Part shown: piece by piece, positions 36,589 through 45,441 of the stretch
Numbering within the stretch: position 1 is the stretch's first letter
Layout: each line of letters starts with the position of its first letter
Origin: Leucobacter chromiireducens subsp. chromiireducens
Lineage (GTDB): Bacteria > Actinomycetota > Actinomycetes > Actinomycetales > Microbacteriaceae
Assembly (NCBI RefSeq): GCF_016758255.1
Contig: NZ_QYAD01000001.1
Coordinates: 744,001 to 808,000, forward strand
DNA: 64,000 bases
Reading direction: 5' to 3'
Notes under the pieces: model-generated
Databases searched by the model: none
The model's input: only the letters and a program-made list of their open reading frames with translations
What the model was told of the DNA's origin: nothing
Translations under genes and position numbers: made by a program

Positions 36589-37751
36589 GATCCGGATCCA
36601 TGCGAGTCGCTGAAATCTCGCTTCCCGCCATTCGGCACAACGTACGACGGGTGCGCGAGCTGACCGGCGGGGCCGTCATCGTGGTGGTGAAGGCCGGAGG
36701 CTACGGTCACGGGGCCGCGATCACCGCCAACGCTGCCTTTGCGGCGGGTGCGACCATCGTCGCGACCGCGGACCTCGAGGAAGCGCTCGCGCTGCGTGAC
36801 GCCGGCGTGACCGGCCCACTCTTGTGCTGGCTGCATGGCGTGCGCGCCGACTTCGGGGAAGCCGTCGACGCTGGGATCGAGATCGGTGTCAGCACCCTTG
36901 AGCAGCTCGAACGGCTCGGCGCAGCAGCGGCCGAGCGCGGATCCCAAGCTGTCGCGCAGCTGAAGGTCGATACGGGGCTTAGCCGCAATGGCTCGTGCCC
37001 CGACGACTGGCCCGTGATCTTCGCCCGCGCGGCCGAGCTCGAAGCCGAAGGCCTCGTGCGTGTGCGCGGTATCTTCAGCCACCTCGCGAACGCCGGGGAC
37101 GAAGCCGACCGCGCGCAGGCCACACGCTTCGACGAGGCAATCGAGCTGTTGCGGCAGGCCGGAATTGATCCCGAGCTGCGGCACCTCGCCGCGAGCGCTG
37201 CGACGTTCTCGTCTCCGCACCTCCATTACAACGCCGTGCGCGTGGGGGTCACCGCCTACGGGCTCAGCCCCTTTGCCGACAAGACCTCGGCGCAGTTGGG
37301 CCTCATCCCCGCAATGACGCTGCGCTCCGAGATCATTGCGCTGCGCGGCGTGCCCGCGGGCACCGGGGTCTCGTATGGCTTCAACCATGTGTGCGAGGCG
37401 GCGACCACGCTGGCGCTCGTGCCCATGGGCTACGCCGACGGGATGCCGCGCGCGCTCAACGGCTCGGGTGCCTGGGTTACGGTTGCGGGCGAGCCACGCC
37501 CCATCGTTGGCCGCATCGGCATGGACCAGTTCATTATCGACGTTGGCCCACTCGCCGGGCGTCTGAGCCTCGGCGATCCGGTGGTGCTCTTTGGCGATCC
37601 CGAGCAGGGGTATCCGCCGGTGGAGATCTGGTCGGGCCTCATGCGCACGATCAACTACGAGATCATCGCGAGCATCGGGCCGCGCGTGATCCGCGTGCCC
37701 ATTGACGGACCAGACCGTAACCCGGCGGCGGACGCAGAGGCGCGCGCATGA
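36585..37751 (+). CDS. alr: Alanine racemase
   Basis: A 388-residue PLP enzyme providing D-alanine for peptidoglycan. The PLP lysine is near residue 36 in VVVKAGGYGHG (most family members have KADAYGHG or KANAYGHG, so the two residues after Lys-Ala are altered). The second catalytic Tyr is in GVSYGF near 263, and PMGYADGMPR and GRIGMDQFIIDV follow. The ATG at 36585 has GCAGGAGAC before it; 36600 is a possible alternative. Confidence 0.96.
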   Translation: MRSGSMRVAEISLPAIRHNVRRVRELTGGAVIVVVKAGGYGHGAAITANAAFAAGATIVATADLEEALALRDAGVTGPLLCWLHGVRADFGEAVDAGIEIGVSTLEQLERLGAAAAERGSQAVAQLKVDTGLSRNGSCPDDWPVIFARAAELEAEGLVRVRGIFSHLANAGDEADRAQATRFDEAIELLRQAGIDPELRHLAASAATFSSPHLHYNAVRVGVTAYGLSPFADKTSAQLGLIPAMTLRSEIIALRGVPAGTGVSYGFNHVCEAATTLALVPMGYADGMPRALNGSGAWVTVAGEPRPIVGRIGMDQFIIDVGPLAGRLSLGDPVVLFGDPEQGYPPVEIWSGLMRTINYEIIASIGPRVIRVPIDGPDRNPAADAEARA

Positions 37752-38251
37752 CGCTGGGCGCATCCCGCACGACGATCCATCACGTGGCCGACCCCGATGC
37801 AATGCACGAGCTCGGGCTGCGGCTCGGACGCGTGCTGCGCGCGGGCGACCTACTCATCCTCACCGGCCCGCTCGGCGCGGGGAAGACGACTCTCACTCGC
37901 GGCATCGGCGAGGGGCTCGAGGTGCGAGGACCCGTGCAGAGCCCGACCTTTGTGCTCGCACGAACGCACCCCTCGCTTGTCGGCGGCGCGCGGCTTGTAC
38001 ACGTCGACGCTTACCGCCTGGCCGACGCGGACGAGCTCGACGACCTCGACCTCGATTTCGAGGGTTCCGTCGTGGTGGCGGAGTGGGGCGCCGGTCTTGT
38101 GGACACCCGCGAGTCGTGGGTGGAAGCGGTGATTGAGCGTCCGCGCGGGGCGGACGACGAGATAGAAACGGACTGGTCGGAGGCGCCCGTGGAGGCGCGC
38201 ACCGTCACCATCACCTGGACTGGCCCGCGCTGGGCCGAGGAGACACTGTGA
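37748..38251 (+). CDS. tsaE: tRNA t6A biosynthesis ATPase TsaE
   Basis: A 167-residue ATPase needed for N6-threonylcarbamoyl-adenosine in tRNA. The P-loop GPLGAGKTTLTRGI is near residues 40-53 and SPTFVLARTHPS near 62-73; VHVDAYRLADADELDDLDL is the next family block. It overlaps alr and tsaB by 4 nt each. Confidence 0.95.
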   Translation: MTLGASRTTIHHVADPDAMHELGLRLGRVLRAGDLLILTGPLGAGKTTLTRGIGEGLEVRGPVQSPTFVLARTHPSLVGGARLVHVDAYRLADADELDDLDLDFEGSVVVAEWGAGLVDTRESWVEAVIERPRGADDEIETDWSEAPVEARTVTITWTGPRWAEETL

Positions 38252-38895
38252 TTCTCACTGACGTGCCGGAGCTCGGCTCGCACGTATTGCTCGCGATCGA
38301 TACCGCCATCGGCACGACCGTTGCGCTCGGCGCTGGCGGACGCGTGTGGAGCGCCGAGAGCGAGAACGCGCGGGGCCACGCGGAAGCGATTGGCACTCTG
38401 CTGCTCGACGTCTTCGAGGAGAGCGGTGTTGCACCTGCGCGCGTCACCGGGGTCGTCGCGGGCGTGGGGCCCGGGCCGTTCACCGGGCTGCGCGTGGGCA
38501 TCGCGGCGGCGCAGGCATTTGCGCTTGGCCGCGGCGTGCCCCTGCTGCCGGTTGAGGGGCACGAGGCCGTGGCGCTCGCCGAGCTCGAGCGCGGGGCGAC
38601 CGCGGGCGTGCGCGTCGTGCAGGATGCGCGGCGACGCGAGCTCTTCGTCACCGAGTATTCCGGGCTCGACTGGGCGGGCGTTCCCGTCCGCACCGCCGGC
38701 CCCGGGCTGTACGCGCGCGCTGACTACGTTCCCGTCGCCAACGAAGTGTGGCCCGAACGAATCCCTGGTGCCCCGCTGATCGGGATCGCTGCGCGTCGCC
38801 TCGCCGCCGGGCAGGAGTTCACGGATACGCAGGCGCGCTACCTCCGCGCTCCCGATGTGGCCCAGCCGGGAGCGCCGAAGCGAGTGAGCACGTGA
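38248..38895 (+). CDS. tsaB: tRNA t6A biosynthesis protein TsaB
   Basis: A 215-residue ASKHA-fold protein that partners TsaD. LLAIDTAIGTTVALG is near residue 12, ARGHAEAIGTLL near 42, and VGPGPFTGLRVGIAAAQAFAL near 73-93. The GTG sits in the tsaE stop. Only the N-terminal domain is well conserved, as usual. Confidence 0.94.
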   Translation: MILTDVPELGSHVLLAIDTAIGTTVALGAGGRVWSAESENARGHAEAIGTLLLDVFEESGVAPARVTGVVAGVGPGPFTGLRVGIAAAQAFALGRGVPLLPVEGHEAVALAELERGATAGVRVVQDARRRELFVTEYSGLDWAGVPVRTAGPGLYARADYVPVANEVWPERIPGAPLIGIAARRLAAGQEFTDTQARYLRAPDVAQPGAPKRVST

Positions 38896-39380
38896 GCGAG
38901 CCCGACACCGAGGCGGCCGCGGCACCGGCGCTGCGCCCCGCGACTGCGGCCGACGTCGATGCGATCTTCGCGCTTGAGTCGAGCTTGTTCGCGAACGACG
39001 CGTGGAGCCGCTCGATGCTGCACGACGAGCTCACGGGGGAGCTGCGCCACTATTTCGTGCTCACCGCCGCCGACAGCTCGACGATTCTCGGCTACGCCGG
39101 GCTGCTGGTCGTCGGCACCGAAGCGGACGTGCAGACGATCGCGGTGTCGCCCGAGGTGCGTGGCACGGGGCAGGGGCGACGGCTTATGGACACCCTGCTC
39201 CGGGTCGCTGCCGAAGCCGGCGCCCGCGAGGTGTTCCTCGAGGTGCGCGCCGACAACCCCGTGGCGCGCGGTTTGTATGCTTCCCTGGGCTTCGCCGAGA
39301 TCGGTGTACGGCCCCGTTATTACCAGCCGGATGGCGTCGATGCGATCGTCATGCGGCACGAACTGAAGGAAACACGATGA
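38892..39380 (+). CDS. rimI: Ribosomal-protein-alanine N-acetyltransferase-like GNAT protein
   Basis: A 162-residue GNAT acetyltransferase. [24 protein letters not shown] is the typical RimI opening; the acetyl-CoA loop is [19 protein letters not shown] (near residues 87-105), and [18 protein letters not shown] follows. The GTG at 38892 overlaps tsaB. RimI acetylates protein N-termini (S18 in E. coli); its place between tsaB and tsaD is standard. Confidence 0.93.
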   Translation: MSEPDTEAAAAPALRPATAADVDAIFALESSLFANDAWSRSMLHDELTGELRHYFVLTAADSSTILGYAGLLVVGTEADVQTIAVSPEVRGTGQGRRLMDTLLRVAAEAGAREVFLEVRADNPVARGLYASLGFAEIGVRPRYYQPDGVDAIVMRHELKETR

Positions 39381-40459
39381 GCGCCCGCGAACCCCTCGTC
39401 CTCGGCATCGAGACGAGCTGCGATGAGACCGGCGTCGGGATCGTTCGCGGTCGGACGCTGCTTGCCAACGAGATTGCATCGTCGATGGACGAGCACGCGC
39501 GCTTCGGCGGTGTGGTACCCGAGGTTGCGGCCCGCGCCCACCTCGAGGCGATGAGCCCCACGATCGAGCGCGCGCTCGAGACTGCTGGGGTGCGGCTCGA
39601 GGAGCTCGACGCGATCGCGGTGACGAGCGGGCCCGGGCTCGCGGGCGCACTGATGGTGGGCGTCGCGGCCGCGAAGGCGCTTGCCGTATCGCTCGGCAAG
39701 CCCCTCTACGCCGTGAACCACCTGGTCGGCCACGTCGGGGCTGACCTGCTGCAGGGCGAGGGACTGCGCCCGGTAGTCGGCACGGTGGGGGAGTTCGAGC
39801 TCCCTACGATTGCCCTGCTCGTGTCCGGCGGACACACCTCGTTGCTCCTTGTGCGTGACCTCGTGGGCGATGTCGAGTTGCTCGGTGAGACCATCGACGA
39901 CGCCGCAGGTGAGGCATTTGACAAAGTCGCGCGTCTCCTCGGGCTGCCCTACCCAGGTGGCCCCCACATCGACCGGGTCGCCGCGGAAGGCAACCCAGAG
40001 GCGATCCGCTTCCCCCGAGGGCTGTCGCTGCCGAAAGACATGGCGAAGCACCGCTACGACTTTTCCTTCTCCGGGCTCAAAACCTCGGTGGCGCGCTGGG
40101 TAGAGAAGCACGAGGCGACGGGCGAGCCCGTTCCCGTGGGCGACGTCGCAGCGAGCTTCCGTGAGGCGGTCGCGGACGTGCTGTTGACCAAGGCCGTTGC
40201 GGCATGCCAGGATCTCGGGGTGCCGCGGCTGCTGCTCGGTGGCGGAGTGGTCGCAAACGCGCGCATTCGTGAGCTTGCTGCCGAACGCACGGCAGCGGCT
40301 GGGATCGAGCTGCGCGTGCCGCCGCTCTCGCTCTGCACCGACAACGGGGCGATGATCGCCTCGCTGGGCGCGCAGCTCGTCGCCGCAGGTCACGCCCCCT
40401 CGGGGCTCGATTTTGGCGCCGACTCCACGCTCCCAGTGCAGCAGATTCAGGTGGCGTAG
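39377..40459 (+). CDS. tsaD: tRNA N6-adenosine threonylcarbamoyltransferase TsaD
   Basis: A 360-residue metalloenzyme that transfers threonylcarbamoyl to A37. It begins [16 protein letters not shown]; the metal ligands are the two His of NHLVGH (near residues 113-118) and Asp of CTDNGAMIA (near 320). The ATG at 39377 overlaps the rimI stop and excludes a long in-frame upstream extension. Last gene of the glmS-tsaD run. Confidence 0.97.
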   Translation: MSAREPLVLGIETSCDETGVGIVRGRTLLANEIASSMDEHARFGGVVPEVAARAHLEAMSPTIERALETAGVRLEELDAIAVTSGPGLAGALMVGVAAAKALAVSLGKPLYAVNHLVGHVGADLLQGEGLRPVVGTVGEFELPTIALLVSGGHTSLLLVRDLVGDVELLGETIDDAAGEAFDKVARLLGLPYPGGPHIDRVAAEGNPEAIRFPRGLSLPKDMAKHRYDFSFSGLKTSVARWVEKHEATGEPVPVGDVAASFREAVADVLLTKAVAACQDLGVPRLLLGGGVVANARIRELAAERTAAAGIELRVPPLSLCTDNGAMIASLGAQLVAAGHAPSGLDFGADSTLPVQQIQVA

Positions 40460-40501
40460 GCGCAATTTGCGCAGGAAATTTCGCTTTTTCGTTCGAAAAC
40501 G

Positions 40502-40529
40502 TTGTTTTTGCGTTCCCTGAGTCTAGGCT
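40502..40529 (+). promoter_or_regulatory. Promoter of the first DUF4190 gene
   Basis: TTGTTT (40502-40507), 16 bp, TAGGCT (40524-40529), in a short AT-rich stretch (40465-40520) that stands out from the GC-rich surroundings. Predicted leader is about 45 nt. Confidence 0.65.
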
Positions 40530-40582
40530 GAGAGTACGGAAACCGGCGGCATGCCGCCGCGATCACCGACTGAAGGAGCACC

Positions 40583-41155
40583 ATGTCTGAGAACCTGCCC
40601 GGCAACGACCCCACCCAGCCGCCCGTGCCGCCCCAGGCACCCACCACCCCGCCCCAGGCACCCACCACCCCGCCGCAGGCACCCGCGGCGCCCGAGCAGG
40701 GCGCACCGGTCCCGCCACAGGCGCCGCCCGTGCCCCCGCAGGGAGCACCGGCGTACGGTCAGGCGAGCGCGCCCCAGGGCTACCCGCAGGCCGCATCGCA
40801 GGGCTACCCGCAGGGCGGCTACGCGCAGCCCCAGTCGAAGGGTCTCGCAATCGCGGGCATGGTGCTCGGCATCGTGGGCCTCGTGCTTTCGGTCGTGCTG
40901 TTCTTCCTGCCCGGTTTCGGCCCGCTGCTCGGCGTCGTGGGCATCGTGCTCAGCATCGTCGCGCTCGTGAAGAAGCAGTCGAAGGCGATGGCCATCACCG
41001 GCCTCATCACCGGCGCGCTGGCGATCATCGTCGGCATCATCGTCTGGATCATCCTTCTTGCGGGCTTCTCGCAGATCGCTAACGATCCCGACTTCCAGCA
41101 GCAGCTCGAGCAGCAGTTGCAGGAGCTCGAAGAGCAGAGCCAGACGCAGGAGTAG
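40583..41155 (+). CDS. DUF4190-type membrane protein with Pro/Gln-rich N-terminus
   Basis: A 190-residue protein. The first ~85 residues are Pro/Ala/Gln/Gly-rich with repeats of PPQAPTT and GYPQ. Two membrane helices follow (near residues 90-118 and 133-160), separated by a short basic loop (VKKQSKAMAITG), the pattern of DUF4190 proteins. A Gln/Glu-rich tail ends it. An AAGGAG site precedes the ATG. Function unknown. Two related genes lie 2-3 kb downstream on the other strand. Confidence 0.82.
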   Translation: MSENLPGNDPTQPPVPPQAPTTPPQAPTTPPQAPAAPEQGAPVPPQAPPVPPQGAPAYGQASAPQGYPQAASQGYPQGGYAQPQSKGLAIAGMVLGIVGLVLSVVLFFLPGFGPLLGVVGIVLSIVALVKKQSKAMAITGLITGALAIIVGIIVWIILLAGFSQIANDPDFQQQLEQQLQELEEQSQTQE

Positions 41156-41169
41156 TCTCCCGCGCACGC

Positions 41170-41210
41170 AACGGGCCCGGGGCGATTCCCCGGGCCCGTT
41201 TTGCGTTTTT
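41170..41210 (+). terminator. Intrinsic terminator after the first DUF4190 gene
   Basis: A perfect 13-bp stem (41170-41182 with 41188-41200) is followed by TTGCGTTTTT. Confidence 0.88.
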
Positions 41211-41282
41211 CTCCCGCGGGGTCAGAGGCTGAACGCTCCGGGGAGCTTGCCTGAACGGCGCTCGACGCGCACCACCCACTCG

Positions 41283-41605
41283 TCACTCGGCGCGAGTCGT
41301 GTCGCGATAGTCGCGCGCGAAGATGTTCACTACCATCTGTCCATCGCTCACGCGCTTGCCGCGCTCGTGCCCGTCGACGCTGCCGAGGCCTCGCTCGTCG
41401 AGCACTGCATCGAGCCACTCGCTTGCGTGTTCGATGTGCCGTCGATCCGCCGCGCTTGTGCGGGCGGGAAACTGCACGACGAGATAGGCCAAAGCGTCCT
41501 CGGCAACCGGCGTGAAACCACGCGCGAGGAAGAGCTCCGCGAGTTGCTCGGCGCACCTGGTATCAGGTGTAAGCCCAGTCTCGCTGAGTTTCGCTGCGCG
41601 GCCAT
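41283..41605 (-). pseudogene. Small unknown gene lacking an in-frame start (frame-disrupted or non-canonical start)
   Basis: A coherent frame reads ...KLSETGLTPDTRCAEQLAELFLARGFTPVAEDALAYLVVQF... to the TGA at 41283-41285, about 108 codons. Its first in-frame start is a TTG at 41492, inside what looks like the domain. The natural ATG, 6 nt after the upstream methyltransferase stop (41605), is in another frame. Either a 1-nt indel has broken the gene near its 5' end, or an unusual start is used. G+C at third positions is lower than in neighbours. I do not recognise the family; the GSVDGHERGK stretch may help a search. Confidence 0.5.
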
Positions 41606-41611
41606 TGGCGG

Positions 41612-42859
41612 TTACGGCTCGCAGCGCTCCGCAAGGATCGCGACATGGGCCCCGTCTGCACGGGTGAGGATGAGCGTGCCACGATTCGGCCCGCGAAGCT
41701 TGAGCCGGGTGCGCAGCGCCGCTGGATCCACATCTGCCCCGCGCTTTTTGATCTCCAGCGTGCCGATACCGCGCTCGGCCAGAGCCTTCCGCAATTCCTT
41801 CTCGCGGACGGGCAGCTCCGCGACCACGCGGAACGCCTGGGCAAACGGGGTGGGGGCGAGCCGGTCCGCCGTCAGGTATGCGATCCCGGGGCTCAGCATC
41901 CCGGCGCCGAGTTGGCGTGCCAGCATGCCGATCAACCGGGCACGGATCACCGCGCCATCGGGCTCGTAGAGGTACGTGCCGAGCGGGCGAACCTCCGCGT
42001 CGAGCGTGTCCGCGGGTGCGGCAAGCTCGTGGGCGCGTTCTCCGCGGATGACCAGCGCGGAGCGGAGCGCGTTCGGACGCGCGAGTGGGCCGAACCAGAG
42101 CCCCGTTTCAACGAGTTGCCCATCGACCGAGACCCACTGCGCCTCCGCGGTATCCGGGATGAGTTCGCGGTCGAGGCCTGGTCCGAGCTTGATGCCAGTG
42201 GGGAGCCGCTCGGCAAGACCGAACGCGAAGCTCAGACTGGGGGAGTAATCGTCGGGAGAAGCGACGCGGCGGGTATCCGAATGCCCGGCCGTGCGCCGCG
42301 CCGGGTCGAGGAAGACGCCGTCGGCGTCTGCTGCCCCGAGCTGTTCCGCATCACCGACGCGAACCTGCGGCGCGGGGAGCCGGAAATGCGCTGCCGCGAT
42401 CCCAAGATTGTGCTCCGCGATACGCGCAGTGAACGGATCGAGCTCGACGGCGAGCGGCGAAATGCCCGCGCTGATGAGCGCCATTGACTCGGTGCCGATG
42501 CCGCAGCCGAGATCAGCCACCCGCGTGCACCCGGCGTCCCGGAAGCGCGCGGCATGCCGGGCCGCAACGGCACGACGCGTCGCTTGTTCGAGGCCCGCGG
42601 GGGTAAAGAGCAGCGACAGCGCCAGCTCGCCGAGCTTCGCCTGCGCCTTCAATCGCAGTTGTGCCTGCGTGAGTACCGCGGCCGTGTGCTCGGCGGCGAG
42701 CCCGTCTTTGCGGAGCTGCGTGTTGAGCCGAGCGGCATCCACTCCCGCGGCGAGGGCACCCACAGCGCGTCCCAGGGCGTCGACACCTGCGGTAGTGAAC
42801 AGGAAGTCCCAGCCGGGAGGCACCGTTGATGCTGCGGCGGGGGAGAGCGGGCCAGGCAC
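41612..42859 (-). CDS. Class I SAM-dependent methyltransferase with C-terminal THUMP-like domain
   Basis: A 415-residue protein. Motif I is VADLGCGIGTESMALISAG (near residues 114-132), followed by VELDPFTARIAEHN and the FLDPARRTAGHSDTRRVASPDDYSPSL block (near 184-210). The C-terminal part (GTLEIKKRGADVDPAALRTRLKLRGPNRGTLILTRADG) matches the THUMP-like domain found in these actinobacterial proteins. The substrate is unknown; THUMP-type domains suggest RNA. Its start lies 3 nt after the stop of the upstream DUF4190 gene, so they are probably co-transcribed. Confidence 0.85.
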   Translation of the reverse strand: MPGPLSPAAASTVPPGWDFLFTTAGVDALGRAVGALAAGVDAARLNTQLRKDGLAAEHTAAVLTQAQLRLKAQAKLGELALSLLFTPAGLEQATRRAVAARHAARFRDAGCTRVADLGCGIGTESMALISAGISPLAVELDPFTARIAEHNLGIAAAHFRLPAPQVRVGDAEQLGAADADGVFLDPARRTAGHSDTRRVASPDDYSPSLSFAFGLAERLPTGIKLGPGLDRELIPDTAEAQWVSVDGQLVETGLWFGPLARPNALRSALVIRGERAHELAAPADTLDAEVRPLGTYLYEPDGAVIRARLIGMLARQLGAGMLSPGIAYLTADRLAPTPFAQAFRVVAELPVREKELRKALAERGIGTLEIKKRGADVDPAALRTRLKLRGPNRGTLILTRADGAHVAILAERCEP

Positions 42860-42862
42860 TGA

Positions 42863-43309
42863 CTACATACTCGAGCCGGCGGCAGCGATGACCCCGACCC
42901 AGACGATGAACGCGATGAGAATCGCCCAGAACGCAACCTGGATGTACCCCAGCACGAGCGCGGTGACGGCGAGCCCGCGGCCGCCCTCGCCGGTACGACG
43001 AATCTGGTTCATGCTCAGATGGCCGAGCACCACCGGGACAACGAATGGCGCCACGAAGGCAGAGATCAGCGCGAGGATCGCGAGCGTGTTCGTGGGCGGC
43101 GCAGCGGCGGCGACGGGAACGTAGTAGGGCACCGCGTACGGCTGTTCAGCGGCCTGGTACGCGGGCTGCTGCGTGTGGTCGGCCTGCGCGGCCGTGTACT
43201 GCTGCGGCGCCACGTACTGCGGAGCGGCGTACTGCGGCGGAGCGTACTGCGGCGCCTGCGGCTGCTGCGGCACCTGCTCGGGATCCCCTGCGGGAAGGTT
43301 CTGGCTCAC
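42863..43309 (-). CDS. DUF4190-type membrane protein (second copy)
   Basis: A 148-residue protein starting with GTG (MSQNLPAGDPEQ) after AGGGATTCACC. The N-terminal ~75 residues are Gln/Pro/Tyr-rich with PPQYAAPQYVAPQQY repeats. Two helices (TLAILALISAFVAPFVVPVVLGHLSM and GLAVTALVLGYIQVAFWAILIAFIVWVGVIA) are joined by QIRRTGEGGRG, the DUF4190 hallmark loop. Function unknown. It shares the MS-NLP-GDP opening with the plus-strand copy at 40583. Confidence 0.85.
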   Translation of the reverse strand: MSQNLPAGDPEQVPQQPQAPQYAPPQYAAPQYVAPQQYTAAQADHTQQPAYQAAEQPYAVPYYVPVAAAAPPTNTLAILALISAFVAPFVVPVVLGHLSMNQIRRTGEGGRGLAVTALVLGYIQVAFWAILIAFIVWVGVIAAAGSSM

Positions 43310-43318
43310 GGTGAATCC

Positions 43319-43792
43319 CTAGTAGCTGTACCCGGAGTAGCCGGCGTAGTCGCCGCCCACCGCGGCGATCGCGAACGCAATGAAACCGATGTAGAGCACG
43401 AAGAACAGGACGAGGAACACGATCGCGGCGTACCCGATCACGAGGCCGGTGATGGCGAGCCCGCGGCCCGCGTCGCCCGTGCGCTTGATCTGGCTGAGGC
43501 TCATGTGGCCAAACACCACACCCGCAATCGGCGCCATGAACGCGAGCAGGATCGCGAGTACGGCATACGTGTTGGTCTGCGCGAGCGTGGTGCCGCGCGG
43601 AGCCTGGGCGGGAGCGGGAGCGGCCGCGCGGTAGACCGGCTGGCCCGCCGCCGGGTATGCGGGCTGGCCAACCTGGGCCTGCGCGGCGTACGCGGGAACG
43701 CCGGGCTGCAGCGGGACGGTCGGCTGAGCCGCGGTCGGCTGCGCTGCCGTCGGCTGTGCGGCGTGGGGCTCAGGGGTGTTGGGGGTAGACAT
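43319..43792 (-). CDS. DUF4190-type membrane protein (third copy)
   Basis: A 157-residue protein. The ATG at 43792 follows CGAGGAGAACC; a longer frame upstream is rejected. The N-terminus has tandem AAQPT repeats (near residues 10-25) and further Pro/Ala-rich sequence. The two helices are joined by [14 protein letters not shown], nearly the loop of the second copy, and a Tyr/Gly-rich tail ([10 protein letters not shown]) ends it. The next DUF4190 gene follows after 9 nt. Confidence 0.85.
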   Translation of the reverse strand: MSTPNTPEPHAAQPTAAQPTAAQPTVPLQPGVPAYAAQAQVGQPAYPAAGQPVYRAAAPAPAQAPRGTTLAQTNTYAVLAILLAFMAPIAGVVFGHMSLSQIKRTGDAGRGLAITGLVIGYAAIVFLVLFFVLYIGFIAFAIAAVGGDYAGYSGYSY

Positions 43793-43955
43793 CGGTTCTC
43801 CTCGGGACGCGTGTCGAGGCTTGGGATCCGTGCCGTGGTCCCCTCGCCCTGTTCTTCCCACCATTCTACCGCCGCGTTTCTGCACGGCGCATGGGGTCGA
43901 GCCGTGAATCACCCCACCCCGTGCTGTGTGCGTTCGCTTGGAGCGATCCGCACAG

Positions 43956-43982
43956 TTGGCACTCCCCTTGCAGGAGTGCCAA
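43956..43982 (+). promoter_or_regulatory. CIRCE operator (HrcA binding site) of groES
   Basis: TTGGCACTC (43956-43964), nine bases, GAGTGCCAA (43974-43982): a perfect inverted repeat close to the CIRCE consensus TTAGCACTC-N9-GAGTGCTAA. The -35 TTGCAG lies in its centre, so a bound HrcA would block polymerase. Confidence 0.9.
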
Positions 43983-43997
43983 TGCGCGTCCTAGACT
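43968..43997 (+). promoter_or_regulatory. groES promoter
   Basis: TTGCAG (43968-43973), 18 bp, TAGACT (43992-43997). The -35 overlaps the CIRCE spacer. Predicted leader about 58 nt. Confidence 0.75.
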
Positions 43998-44061
43998 CGA
44001 TGGCAGACGCGCTCGCATCGGGCGGGCGCGAGAACTTTCGCACACTGGAAAGAGGTCAACT

Positions 44062-44358
44062 GTGTCGGTTGCCATCAAGCCGCTCGAGGATCGCATCGTT
44101 ATCAAGCAGGTCGAGGCTGAGCAGACCACCGCCTCCGGTCTCGTGATCCCTGACAGCGCCAAGGAGAAGCCCCAGGAGGGCGAGGTCGTTGCAGTCGGCC
44201 CCGGCCGCGTGTCTGACAGCGGCACCCGCATCCCCCTCGACGTCGCCGTGGGCGACGTGGTGATCTACTCGAAGTTCGGCGGCACCGAGGTCAAGGTGTC
44301 GGGCGACGATTACCTCGTGCTCTCGGCACGCGATATCCTCGCAGTCGTTACGCGCTAA
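44062..44358 (+). CDS. groES: Co-chaperonin GroES
   Basis: A 98-residue subunit of the heptameric lid of Gro[41 protein letters not shown] includes the mobile loop; [34 protein letters not shown] ends it. The GTG at 44062 follows GAAAGAGG. groEL is not next to it: a terminator and a permease gene follow, so groES is a single-gene, HrcA-regulated unit. Confidence 0.98.
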   Translation: MSVAIKPLEDRIVIKQVEAEQTTASGLVIPDSAKEKPQEGEVVAVGPGRVSDSGTRIPLDVAVGDVVIYSKFGGTEVKVSGDDYLVLSARDILAVVTR

Positions 44359-44377
44359 GCGCTTTTCGTTCTGCACT

Positions 44378-44415
44378 CCGGGGCCGACGCGTTTCGCGTC
44401 GGCCCCGGTTTTATT
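44378..44415 (+). terminator. Intrinsic terminator after groES
   Basis: A perfect 14-bp stem (44378-44391 with 44395-44408, loop TTT) followed by TTTTATT. Confidence 0.93.
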
Positions 44416-44442
44416 GTTTGCGCTTCACTCGACAGGAACCCC

Positions 44443-45348
44443 GTGCCCGTAGTTGCTCCTCGCGGAGAGTCCCAGCGCGGACTCCTCGCTGCCCTCGCCG
44501 CCTACACCCTCTGGGGTTTCCTGCCGCTCTACTTCGTGCTGCTGGTGGGCATCAACGCGTTCGAGATCGTCGCGTGGCGGATCTTGCTCACGCTCGTGTT
44601 CTGCGCGATCCTCATCACCGTGCTTCGCCAGTGGGGAGAGGTGGGACGCGTGCTGCGCGACGGCCGACTCCTCGGGCGGCTCGCCCTCGCCGGAGCGGTG
44701 ATCTACGTGAACTGGCAGACGTATGTGCTGGCGTCAACGTCAGGACACGTGCTTGATGCGTCGCTCGGGTACTTCATCAACCCGGTGGTCACGATCCTGT
44801 TGGCCGTGCTGCTGCTTGGCGAGCGGCTGGGCCGCGTGCAGTGGATCGCGCTTGGCGCCACGGTGGTCGCGTTTGTCATCATCGCGGTGGGGTACGGCAC
44901 CTTCCCGTGGGTGGCGCTCGTGCTCGCGCTGTCCTTCGGCTACTACGGATTTGTGAAGAAAGATGTGGGCGGCCGTGTTGCCGCGCTGCCGGGGCTCTTC
45001 GTCGAAACTCTCGTGCTCACGCCGATCGCGCTGATCGTGCTCGCAGTGCTCGGCGCCACGCGCGGACTCGACGCGCTGAGCGCTCCGCCCGCGGAAGTGT
45101 GGATTCTCTCCGGAGCGGGGATCGCGACCGCGGTGCCGCTGCTCCTGTTCGCCGCGAGCGCGCGCAGGATCTCGCTCACGGCGCTCGGCTTCGCGCAGTA
45201 TCTTGCGCCCAGCATCATGTTCCTGGTGGGCTGGTTGATCCTCGGCGAGCACATTCCGGTCGCGCGCTGGATCGGCTTCGCGGTGGTGTGGGGCGCGCTG
45301 ATTGTGCTGTCGGTCGAGACGCTTCGCGCGGGCAGGCGGAGACCGTAG
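44443..45348 (+). CDS. rarD: RarD/EamA-family transporter
   Basis: A 301-residue protein with about ten membrane helices in two EamA halves. GLLAALAAYTLWGFLPLYFVLL near residue 13, EIVAWRILLTLVF near 41, VNWQTYVLASTSGHVLDASLGYFINPVV near 90-117 and TALGFAQYLAPSIMFLVGWLILGE near 246 are typical of RarD. The family belongs to the drug/metabolite exporters; the substrate is unknown. It uses a GTG start shortly after the groES terminator. Confidence 0.88.
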   Translation: MPVVAPRGESQRGLLAALAAYTLWGFLPLYFVLLVGINAFEIVAWRILLTLVFCAILITVLRQWGEVGRVLRDGRLLGRLALAGAVIYVNWQTYVLASTSGHVLDASLGYFINPVVTILLAVLLLGERLGRVQWIALGATVVAFVIIAVGYGTFPWVALVLALSFGYYGFVKKDVGGRVAALPGLFVETLVLTPIALIVLAVLGATRGLDALSAPPAEVWILSGAGIATAVPLLLFAASARRISLTALGFAQYLAPSIMFLVGWLILGEHIPVARWIGFAVVWGALIVLSVETLRAGRRRP

Positions 45349-45441
45349 CGACGGGCACGGCGCCCGCCGGGCCCGCCGCCCGCCCGCTAATGTGGTGGGC
45401 GAACGGGGCGGCGATGGCCCCGCCAAGCGCCAAGGAGCCCA

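Noticed and set aside
40630..40700. Short tandem DNA repeats that resemble a small CRISPR or microsatellite array
   Set aside because: They are in-frame codons for PPQAPTT repeats in the DUF4190 protein; there are no spacers.
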